Below the pieces are notes generated by a model. That model was not told the DNA's origin. It ran no database searches and was given only the letters and a program-made list of their open reading frames with translations. The translations under genes were made by a program, and so were the position numbers. Of a DNA stretch of 57,841 nt, positions 1 to 7,090 are shown one piece after another. The stretch is from Planctomycetota bacterium (GTDB lineage Bacteria; Planctomycetota; UBA1135; UBA2386): the NCBI GenBank assembly GCA_016794565.1, contig JAEUHQ010000016.1, positions 1 to 57,841 of the forward strand, written 5' to 3'. The number at the start of each line of letters is the position of its first letter. Within the stretch, counting starts at the first letter, position 1.

Positions 1-225
1 GAAGTTGCGTTCGATCGCGGCGAGCCCCACTGCGCCTGCGATCACGACCGCCCATTCGCCGGTGGTCAGGTCGTACGAACGGAAGTGTGCGATGCCGGCG
101 ATCCACAGCACCGCGATCGCGGTGGGGCAGAGCGACAGGATGCGACGGAACCAGCGTGGGGACATCGGAGGGCGGCGGGTCGACCATCGTGAGACGGCGG
201 GCGCGGCGTTGCCAGCGGCGAACAT
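1..225 (-). CDS. N-terminal part of a putative membrane protein (truncated by window edge)
   Basis: An open frame on the minus strand runs from an ATG at 225 off the left edge, giving 75 residues. A second ATG at 165 is an equally good start and removes a basic, proline-rich leader. After the second start there are two hydrophobic stretches (around IAVLWIAGI and WAVVIAGAVGLAAI), which suggests two membrane segments. It is divergent from purD with 58 bases between the starts. I do not recognise the family. The overlapping plus-strand frame has a less convincing, basic composition, so I prefer this strand. Confidence is limited by truncation. Confidence 0.45.
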   Translation of the reverse strand, partial: MFAAGNAAPAVSRWSTRRPPMSPRWFRRILSLCPTAIAVLWIAGIAHFRSYDLTTGEWAVVIAGAVGLAAIERNF

Positions 226-253
226 CGCACTTCCCCGGGTCGGTCGGGTTCCG

Positions 254-259
254 TAGCTT
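254..259 (+). promoter_or_regulatory. possible -10 element (TAGCTT) for purD
   Basis: TAGCTT lies 24 bases before the purD ATG and is followed by ctgcgg. It resembles the TAnnnT boxes seen in front of many genes in this window. No clear -35 box is visible. Confidence 0.3.
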
Positions 260-283
260 CTGCGGTTCGCAGCAGAACGCCGC

Positions 284-1549
284 ATGAAGGTACTCGTCGT
301 CGGATCCGGTGGTCGTGAGCATGCCCTGTGCTGGAAGATCCGGCAGTCGCCTTCGTGCACGCGGCTGTACTGCGCGCCGGGCAACCCCGGCGTCGCGACG
401 GTCGCCGACCGCGTCGACATCGCCGCCGACGACATCCAGGGGCTCGTGCGCTTCGCCGTCGCCGAGAAGATCGATCTCACGGTGATCGGGCCCGAAGCGC
501 CGCTGTGCGCGGGCATCGTCGACGAGTTCGAGAAGCAGAAGCGCCTGTGCTTCGGTCCGAACAAGCTCGCCGCGGAGATCGAGGGCAGCAAGGCGTTCGC
601 GCGCGAACTGTGCCGGCGCCACCGCATCCCGGGCCCGGATTTCTGGACCTTCGAGGACCACCTGCTGGCGCGGTCGTTCCTCGACAACCGCGAGGACGGC
701 CCGATCGTCGTGAAGGCGTCCGGACTCGCTGCGGGCAAGGGCGTCGCGGTGTGCAAGAACTCGGAGGAAGCGAAAGTGGCCGCCGCGGAGTGCCTCGAGA
801 AGGGGCGGTTCGGCAAGTCGGGTGCGACGGTCGTCTTCGAGGAGTTCCTCGAGGGCACCGAGCTGTCCCTGATCACGCTCACCGACGGCCACACGATCGT
901 TCCGCTCGAACCGGCGCGCGACCACAAGGCCGTGCGCGATGGCGACCAGGGCCCGAACACAGGCGGCATGGGCGTCGTCACGCCGGTGCCCGTGATGCCG
1001 CGCATGGCACAGCAGGTCGAGTCGCAGATCGTCTTCCCGACGGTGCACGCGATGAACCGCGAAGGACGCCGCTACCGCGGGTTCCTGTACTCCGGCCTGA
1101 TGCTGACGACTCAGGGGCCGCGCGTGCTCGAATACAACTGCCGCCTCGGCGATCCCGAGACGCAGCCGCTCCTGTTGCGCCTGCGCAGCGACCTCCTGCC
1201 GCTCCTGCTCGCGACGGCGGAAGGCAAGCTCGAGACACAGAACGCGCCCGAATGGGATCCGCGCGTCGCGGTGTGCGTGATCGCGTGCAGCGCCGGCTAC
1301 CCGGGCGATTGCAAGACGGGTGTGCCGATCTTCGGTCTCGATCGTGTGGCGACCGGCGACGACCTGCAGGTGTTCCACTCCGGCACCGCGCAGAGGGGCG
1401 GCGACCTCGTGACCGCCGGCGGTCGTGTGCTCGCAGTGACCGCGCTCGGGGCCGACGTTGCCGCCGCGCGCAAGCGAGCGTACGACGCGCTGCGATCGGT
1501 CGAGTTCGCCGGCATGCACTACCGGAACGACATCGGGCTGCGCGCGTGA
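284..1549 (+). CDS. purD: phosphoribosylamine--glycine ligase (GAR synthetase)
   Basis: PurD joins phosphoribosylamine to glycine using ATP in the second step of purine synthesis. The 421-residue length is normal for the family. The N-terminus carries the expected nucleotide-fold start KVLVVGSGGREHAL, and the ATP-grasp domain shows DQGPNTGGMG at residues 221-230. The substrate-binding stretch LEYNCRLGDPETQ follows near residue 285. The ATG has no Shine-Dalgarno sequence. The gene is followed after 52 bases by a Fur-family regulator. The other purine genes of this window (purQ, purL) lie 9 kb away on the other strand, so this is not a purine operon. Confidence 0.97.
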   Translation: MKVLVVGSGGREHALCWKIRQSPSCTRLYCAPGNPGVATVADRVDIAADDIQGLVRFAVAEKIDLTVIGPEAPLCAGIVDEFEKQKRLCFGPNKLAAEIEGSKAFARELCRRHRIPGPDFWTFEDHLLARSFLDNREDGPIVVKASGLAAGKGVAVCKNSEEAKVAAAECLEKGRFGKSGATVVFEEFLEGTELSLITLTDGHTIVPLEPARDHKAVRDGDQGPNTGGMGVVTPVPVMPRMAQQVESQIVFPTVHAMNREGRRYRGFLYSGLMLTTQGPRVLEYNCRLGDPETQPLLLRLRSDLLPLLLATAEGKLETQNAPEWDPRVAVCVIACSAGYPGDCKTGVPIFGLDRVATGDDLQVFHSGTAQRGGDLVTAGGRVLAVTALGADVAAARKRAYDALRSVEFAGMHYRNDIGLRA

Positions 1550-1601
1550 GCCGTTCGCTCGCACCGCTGTCCTCGGCCGCCGGCGGCAGGAGCGCGGAGC
1601 G

Positions 1602-2051
1602 ATGAAGCCCGAGCAGGAGCAACGCGTCGTCGAACAGCGTCTGCGCGGCAGCGGGTTCCGCTGGACGACCCAGCGCGCTCTGATCGTGCGCACCGCGCTG
1701 GCGACGCACGAGCACTTCACCGCCGAGGACCTGCTCGACCGCTGCCGCCGCGTCGATCCGCGCGTTTCGCGCGCCACCGTCTACCGGACCCTCGCGGTGC
1801 TCGAGGCGGCCGGTTTCGTCGAGGGCCTCGACACCGGGGACGGCGGGCGCCGCTTCGAACACGTGATCGGTCACGCGCACCACGACCACATGGTGTGCCT
1901 GTCGTGCGCACGCATCTTCGAGTTCGTCGACGAAGAGCTCGAGCGAAGGCAGGAAGTCGCGGCGAAGCGGATCGGTTTCCGGATCGAGCGCCACAGCCTG
2001 CGCATCCACGGCGTGTGCCGCGACTGCCAGCGCAGCAAGAAGGAGCGTTGA
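1602..2051 (+). CDS. Fur-family metal- or peroxide-responsive transcriptional regulator
   Basis: A 149-residue protein with the two-part Fur layout. Residues about 10-85 form a winged helix with the recognition segment SRATVYRTLAVLEAAGFV. The dimerisation half has a histidine-rich metal site HAHHDHMVCLSC and a closing CRDC pair, so it has the two CxxC pairs of a structural zinc site. The ATG at 1602 is preceded by AGGAG, a good ribosome site, which is why I chose it over longer in-frame starts. It ends one base before the response regulator start and is likely co-transcribed with it. The sequence does not tell Fur, Zur and PerR apart. Confidence 0.9.
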   Translation: MKPEQEQRVVEQRLRGSGFRWTTQRALIVRTALATHEHFTAEDLLDRCRRVDPRVSRATVYRTLAVLEAAGFVEGLDTGDGGRRFEHVIGHAHHDHMVCLSCARIFEFVDEELERRQEVAAKRIGFRIERHSLRIHGVCRDCQRSKKER

Positions 2052-2052
2052 C

Positions 2053-3444
2053 GTGGTCGCTCCGGAGCGGGTGCTCGTCGTCGACGACGAGCAGGACCTC
2101 GCCGAGTCGTGCGCGTGGTTCCTGAAGCGCGCCGGTCTCGACGCGGATTGCGCGACCTCCGCGCAGCAGGCGATGGACCTGATGGCGAAGGCTCCGTTCG
2201 CACTCGTCGTGACGGACGTCCGGATGCCGAAGATGTCGGGCATGGAACTCCTCGGCGCGATCAAGTCCCGTGATCCGGACGTCGAGGTCCTGTTGCTCAC
2301 GGGTTACCCCGATCTGCAGGCCGCGGTCGCCGCGATCAAGCAGGGCGCGTTCGACTACCTCGCGAAGCCCTATGCCGAGAAGGACCTTCTCGACCGCGTT
2401 CGGAAGGCGCTCGCGCACCGGCGCATGAAGGACCGCAACGAAGGCCTGAAGGAACGGCTGCGCTCGGGGCCGTCGGGCCGGCTCCTGATCCACCGGTCTG
2501 CAGCCTTCGCGGCCACGGTCGCGATGCTCGAACGCGCCGCGCGCACCGATGCGTCGGTGCTGCTGCTCGGGGAGAGCGGCACCGGCAAGGAACTGCTGGC
2601 GCACCATCTTCACGACACGAGTGTCCGCGCAGGGCGGCCGTTCGTGCCGGTCGATTGTGCCTCGGTGCCCACCGAGCTGTTCGAGAGCGAGATGTTCGGG
2701 CACGTGAAGGGTGCGTTCACGGGCGCTGCGAACGACAAGCTCGGCCTCTTCCAGGTCGCCGACGGCGGGACCTTGTTCTTCGACGAACTCGCGGAGCTGC
2801 CGATCGGCTTCCAGCCGAAGCTCCTGCGCGCGATCCAGGAGCGCTCCGTCCGGCCGGTGGGTCAGAGCGGGCAGGTCCAGGTCGACGTCCGCATCGTCGC
2901 GGCGACGAACCGCAACCTGCAGCGCGAGGTCGACGAGGGCCGGTTCCGCGCCGACCTCTTCTACCGGCTCGACGTCGTGCGGATCGAAGTGCCGCCCTTG
3001 CGTGAGCGGGCCGGAGACGTCGATGCGCTGGTCGAGCACTTCGTGCATCGTTTCGGCGATCCGGTCGGCATCCGTGGCGTCGCGCCGGACGCCGCGGAGG
3101 TCCTGCGCGCGTACCACTGGCCGGGCAACGTGCGCCAGCTGCGCAACGCGATCGAGCGTGCGTGTGCGCTCGGTCATCCGCCCGAACTGCAGCTCGACGA
3201 CCTGCCGCCCGAGTTGTCGACCGGCACGGCACAGTTGCCGGCGGCGGAGACCGCGGTCGGCGGCACGTTCCAGGAGATGAAAGCGCGCCGCATCGCCGCG
3301 ATGGAGAGCAGCTACATCGAAGGGCTGCTGAAGAAGCACCACGGCAACGTCACGCACTGCAGCGAGGAGGCGGGCATGACGCGCAGTGCGTTCCAGAAGC
3401 TGATGCAGAAGCACGGCATCCGCAGCAGCGACTTCCGCGGCTGA
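2053..3444 (+). CDS. NtrC-type sigma54-dependent response regulator
   Basis: A 463-residue activator with three parts. Residues 1-125 are a receiver with the phosphoacceptor Asp55 in VVTDVRMP and the conserved KPY near residue 110. Residues about 145-375 are an AAA+ domain with Walker A GESGTGKE (from about 174), the sigma54-contact loop GAFTGA at 220-225 and Walker B GGTLFFDEL. The C-terminus (about 420-463) is a Fis-type helix-turn-helix. All elements of a functional sigma54 activator are present. The start is GTG, with AGGAG at 2041-2045 inside the end of the Fur-family gene. No cognate histidine kinase is in the window, so its signal is unknown. Confidence 0.95.
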   Translation: MVAPERVLVVDDEQDLAESCAWFLKRAGLDADCATSAQQAMDLMAKAPFALVVTDVRMPKMSGMELLGAIKSRDPDVEVLLLTGYPDLQAAVAAIKQGAFDYLAKPYAEKDLLDRVRKALAHRRMKDRNEGLKERLRSGPSGRLLIHRSAAFAATVAMLERAARTDASVLLLGESGTGKELLAHHLHDTSVRAGRPFVPVDCASVPTELFESEMFGHVKGAFTGAANDKLGLFQVADGGTLFFDELAELPIGFQPKLLRAIQERSVRPVGQSGQVQVDVRIVAATNRNLQREVDEGRFRADLFYRLDVVRIEVPPLRERAGDVDALVEHFVHRFGDPVGIRGVAPDAAEVLRAYHWPGNVRQLRNAIERACALGHPPELQLDDLPPELSTGTAQLPAAETAVGGTFQEMKARRIAAMESSYIEGLLKKHHGNVTHCSEEAGMTRSAFQKLMQKHGIRSSDFRG

Positions 3445-3496
3445 GCCGGGACGCGGTGGCCGGCCCGCTCGTCGCGTCCGGGCACGGCGGGAAAAA

Positions 3497-3547
3497 CTGC
3501 TGTCGCGCAGCCGGCCCCCCTTGCCTGGGGTCGGTGCGCGACAGCGG
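3497..3547. other. long hairpin with terminator-like T-tract on the minus strand
   Basis: Arm gctgtcgcgca (3499-3509) pairs perfectly with tgcgcgacagc (3535-3545). The inner arm ccggcccc (3511-3518) pairs with ggggtcgg (3527-3534) with one G-U pair, leaving an 8-base loop and a one-base bulge at 3510. Two more pairs can extend the base. Reading the minus strand, the stem is followed by gcagtttttccc, the layout of an intrinsic terminator. Reading the plus strand there is no T-tract. Both flanking genes are on the plus strand. The rest of the 3445-3797 gap holds no other feature I recognise apart from the possible -10 box at 3733. Confidence 0.7.
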
Positions 3548-3732
3548 CCTCGTCTCGCGGGCCCTTGCGCCCGTCGCCTACGGTGACTGCCACCTTCTCG
3601 CGGAAAATCCTGGCAGGCGGTCGGTCGCGACGACGCATCGGTGGGCGACCCGATGGCGACTCTCCATGGCAACCCCGATCGCGACACTGCCGCCGTCCGC
3701 ACCCCGCACAGTGAGGTTGCGTCCTGTCCCGG

Positions 3733-3738
3733 TAGACT
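3733..3738 (+). promoter_or_regulatory. possible -10 element (TAGACT) for the ECF sigma gene
   Basis: ggTAGACTgtccgg lies 59 bases before the ATG at 3798. The same TAGACT box occurs before the genes at 14542 and 56342. No good -35 hexamer is seen 16-18 bases upstream. Confidence 0.35.
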
Positions 3739-3797
3739 GTCCGGAACGCGCACGAAGTTCGCGTGGCCCCGTCCTTGCGACCCACGGCGTCCGAACC

Positions 3798-4367
3798 ATG
3801 GACTCGACGCCCAGACCAGAATCGACCGGCGACGCCCTGCCCGACTCGTGGACGGTGAGTGCTCTGTACGACGAGATCCGGCGGCTCGCCCGGGGGATGA
3901 TGCGTCGCGAACGCGCGGACCACACGTTGCCGCCGACGGCGCTCGCGAACGAGGCGTATCTCCGCCTGATCGGGCGCGAGGGACAGACGTGGAAGGACGG
4001 GAACGAACTGCTGGCGGCGGCGGTGACGACCCTGCGGCGCATCCTCGTCGAACACGGCCGGCGCCGCTTGCGGCTGAAACGAGGCGGCGGTGTGTCGCGC
4101 GCGGCGATCGACACCGACCAATTGCCTGCGGCAGCCACCGACGAGCGCGTGGTCGCGCTCGACGAGGCCCTGCAGCGACTGGCGGAGTTCGACCCCGCCA
4201 AGGCGAAGCTCGTCGAACTGCGCTTCTTCGGCGGTCTCGGCGTGGACGACGCGGCGGCGGTCCTCGGCATCTCGCCGCGCACGGCAGCGCGGGATTGGCG
4301 CGTCGCACGCGCGTTCCTGCAGGCGGAGCTCGGTGAGGGAGCGGATCGCGATGACCTGGACTCGTGA
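3798..4367 (+). CDS. ECF-like sigma factor of the planctomycete/TIGR02999 type
   Basis: A 189-residue sigma-70-family protein. The region-2 part contains LYDEIRRLARGMMRRER and LPPTALANEAYLRL, typical of the sigma group that is abundant in Planctomycetota. The region-4 helix-turn-helix is near residues 135-180 (VDDAAAVLGISPRTAARDW). It should direct RNA polymerase to a specific promoter set. The ATG at 3798 puts the protein at the family's usual length and has no Shine-Dalgarno sequence. Its end overlaps the following kinase gene by 17 bases, which points to translational coupling and a joint function. No classical anti-sigma gene is adjacent, so the kinase may be the regulator (inference). 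Confidence 0.9.
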   Translation: MDSTPRPESTGDALPDSWTVSALYDEIRRLARGMMRRERADHTLPPTALANEAYLRLIGREGQTWKDGNELLAAAVTTLRRILVEHGRRRLRLKRGGGVSRAAIDTDQLPAAATDERVVALDEALQRLAEFDPAKAKLVELRFFGGLGVDDAAAVLGISPRTAARDWRVARAFLQAELGEGADRDDLDS

Positions 4368-7059
4368 ACGCTGGGCCCGCATCGAAGAGGTCTTCCACCG
4401 TGTCGCCGAAGCCGGCGCGGATCGGCGGCCGGCGGAGCTCGCCGCGGCGTGTGCCGGCGACCCGGAGTTGCGCCGCGAGGTCGCGCGTCTCCTCGATGCG
4501 GACGAACCCGCCGCCGACGGCGTGCTCGACACGGGCATCGGCGTCGCATTGCACGGTCACGACCCGCTGATCGGTCGACGCGTCGGAGCGTTCGAACTGG
4601 TGGAGCGAATCGCCGAGGGCGGCATGGGCACCGTCTACCGCGCGGAGCGCCGTGGTGCCGACTTCCGCCAGGAAGCCGCCGTGAAGGTGCTGCGCCTCGG
4701 CCTCTCGACTCCGGCGATGCGCGAGCGCTTCGTGCGCGAGCGCCAGGTGCTGGCTCGACTGGTGCACCCGAACGTGGCGCGCCTCCACGACGGCGGCGTC
4801 GCCGACGACGGACTGCCGTACATCGCGATGGAGCTGGTGTCCGGACTGCCGATCGACCGCTACTGCGATCAGCTCCGTACGACCGTTCGCGGCCGCCTCG
4901 AACTCTTCGTCGCCGTGTGTCGCGCCGTCGACCACGCGCACCGCAACCTGATCCTCCACCTGGATCTGAAGCCGAGCAACGTGCTGGTGGACGAGAACGG
5001 AGCGCCGAAGCTCGTCGACTTCGGGGTCGCTGCGTTGCTGCAGGACGTCGCGGCCGGCGCCGATGCCGCGGTGGCGGTGACGAGGAACCGGCCGTTGACG
5101 CCCGAGTACGCGAGCCCCGAGCTCCTGCGCGGCGAGCCCGTCGGTGTCGCCGCCGACGTGTGGTCGCTCGGCGCGGTGCTCTACGAATTGCTCACCGGAT
5201 CGCGTGCATTCCGGCCCACGGGCAGCGACATCGAGACGGCGCGGGCCGTGTGCGAGACCGACGCGGCGAGGCCGAGTGCCGCGTTCGGCGACGGCAAGGA
5301 CGCCGTTGCGCGGGCAGCGGCGCGTTCGGCGACGCCGGGCGAGCTGGTGCGAGCCCTGCGCGGCGACCTCGATCGCATCGTGCAGAAGGCCATGCGCAAG
5401 GAGATCTCCCGGCGATACGCCTCGTGTGCGGCGCTCGCCGACGATGTCGAGCGGTACCTCGGGGGGTTCCCGGTCCTCGCGCGGGATCCGAGTCTCGGCT
5501 ACCGAGCGTCCAAGTTCATCGGGCGCAACCGTCTCGGTGTGGCGGCTGCGTTCACCGTCTTGGTTGCGCTCGTCGGCGGGCTCGCGGCGACGCTGCGCAT
5601 GGCGGCCGTGGCCCGGGACGAGCGCGACGCCGCCGCGCTGGCGCGGCGGGAGGCCGAGAGCGCGCGGGATCGGGCCACGGCCGCGAGCGTGCGCGCTGCA
5701 GCGGAGACGGCGCACGCCCGCATCGAGGCCGCATCGAGCCAGGAGGTCGCTGAGTTCCTCGGGGACACGTTCCTGTCGAGCCAGTTCCTGGTCGATCCGG
5801 CGGAGCGCGATGCCGCCGTGGCGATGATTCGCCGCCGGGCGGAGCAGGTGCGGCAGCGCGCCCTCGATCCGCATCTCGGCGCGAACCTGCTCCACGCGCT
5901 CGGTCGCTCGCTCGTGCGGGTGGGGGCTTTCAGCGAGGCCGAGAACCTGCTGAAGGAAGCTGCGGCGATCCGCCGCGAGCACTTCGGTCCCGGCAGCCTC
6001 GAGAACGCGCTCAGCCTCGGCGCGCTCGGGCGCATGTGGTTCACGACCGGGCGCCTCGACGAGGCCGCCACGGCTCTGCGGGAGGCGTACGCTCTGCACC
6101 GGGATCGACCGCACGACGTGCACACGGACCTCGCGCTCGCGGCGAACGATCTGGCCGCCGTCGAGCGAGCGCTCGGCAACGTCGTGCGGGCGCGCGATCT
6201 GCACCGCGAGGCGCTGGCGCTGCGACGCGAGTCTGGCGAACCGGTGCTCGTCGCCGAGAGCCTCAACAACCTGGCCAACGCCGAGTCGGACCCCGCCGTC
6301 GTGCGCCAGCTGCTGGAGGAGGCTCTGGCCCTCCGCGAGAACGTTCTCGGGCCGGACGACCCGCTCACGATCCAGTCGCGCACCAACCTCGCTGCGGCAC
6401 GGATGCAGCAGGGCGGGTACGCGGAGGCGAGACCGTTGCTCACGCTGGCGATCGCGAAAGGCCGCTCACTCGGCGCGCTCGGCGCGGAAGGCCTCGGCGT
6501 GGCGCTCCGGCTCGCAGCGGTGTGCGATCTGCAACTCGGGGACGCTGCCGCCGCGGAGGCGCAGATCGAAGAATCTCTGGCGCTCGATCGCCAGCGGCTC
6601 GGCGAGGACAACGTGCGACTCGCGACGCCCCTCGAGATCCGGGCGAGGATCCGCGAAGGGCGAGGTCGCTGGGGCGAGGCCGCGCTCGACTGGCGGGACG
6701 TGCTTCGATTCCGCACGACGATGCTGCCGAGGCAACACCGTTCGCTGCCGCTGACCCGTTGCAGTCTCGGCACCGCGCTCGTGCGCGCCGGTGACGTCGA
6801 CGCCGGACTCGCCGAGGTCCGCGCCGCGAACGAGGCCATCACCGACAGCGACGCGTCCGTCGGCGACCGGCTCGACGCGTCGCTGCATCTCGCGCTCGCC
6901 GAAGAAGCCGCCGGCAACGTCGAGACCGCCGAGCGGCTGTTGCGCGACGCGGCGCGACGATGTGACGAGACCCCGGAAGCGAAGGGCCGCCGCGAGGCCT
7001 TCGCGAACCACCTGCGCACCTTCCTGGCGCGCCATCCGAGCAGCGGCACCGGCCGCTGA
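4351..7059 (+). CDS. transmembrane Ser/Thr protein kinase with C-terminal TPR repeats
   Basis: A 902-residue protein. The cytoplasmic kinase domain (about 80-350) has the glycine loop EGGMG at 89-93, Lys112 in AVKVL, catalytic Asp205 in HLDLKPSN and DFG at 223-225. The catalytic loop is HLD instead of HRD, so this is a non-RD kinase. One membrane helix lies at about 395-416, followed by an Ala/Arg-rich helix and TPR-like helical repeats from about 470 to 880. The start at 4351 lies inside the end of the sigma gene in another frame. Family knowledge suggests it phosphorylates proteins in response to a signal sensed outside the membrane. The target could be the overlapping sigma factor, which is inference. 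Confidence 0.93.
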   Translation: MTWTRERWARIEEVFHRVAEAGADRRPAELAAACAGDPELRREVARLLDADEPAADGVLDTGIGVALHGHDPLIGRRVGAFELVERIAEGGMGTVYRAERRGADFRQEAAVKVLRLGLSTPAMRERFVRERQVLARLVHPNVARLHDGGVADDGLPYIAMELVSGLPIDRYCDQLRTTVRGRLELFVAVCRAVDHAHRNLILHLDLKPSNVLVDENGAPKLVDFGVAALLQDVAAGADAAVAVTRNRPLTPEYASPELLRGEPVGVAADVWSLGAVLYELLTGSRAFRPTGSDIETARAVCETDAARPSAAFGDGKDAVARAAARSATPGELVRALRGDLDRIVQKAMRKEISRRYASCAALADDVERYLGGFPVLARDPSLGYRASKFIGRNRLGVAAAFTVLVALVGGLAATLRMAAVARDERDAAALARREAESARDRATAASVRAAAETAHARIEAASSQEVAEFLGDTFLSSQFLVDPAERDAAVAMIRRRAEQVRQRALDPHLGANLLHALGRSLVRVGAFSEAENLLKEAAAIRREHFGPGSLENALSLGALGRMWFTTGRLDEAATALREAYALHRDRPHDVHTDLALAANDLAAVERALGNVVRARDLHREALALRRESGEPVLVAESLNNLANAESDPAVVRQLLEEALALRENVLGPDDPLTIQSRTNLAAARMQQGGYAEARPLLTLAIAKGRSLGALGAEGLGVALRLAAVCDLQLGDAAAAEAQIEESLALDRQRLGEDNVRLATPLEIRARIREGRGRWGEAALDWRDVLRFRTTMLPRQHRSLPLTRCSLGTALVRAGDVDAGLAEVRAANEAITDSDASVGDRLDASLHLALAEEAAGNVETAERLLRDAARRCDETPEAKGRREAFANHLRTFLARHPSSGTGR

Positions 7060-7090
7060 CCTCCTCCTTCCCGACCCTTCCTCCTCCTCC

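Noticed and set aside
1717..6204. Very long open frame on the minus strand (about 1,495 codons)
   Set aside because: It runs opposite four clear genes (Fur family, response regulator, sigma factor, kinase). It has the Arg/Ala-rich composition of a high-GC antisense frame and no domain motifs.
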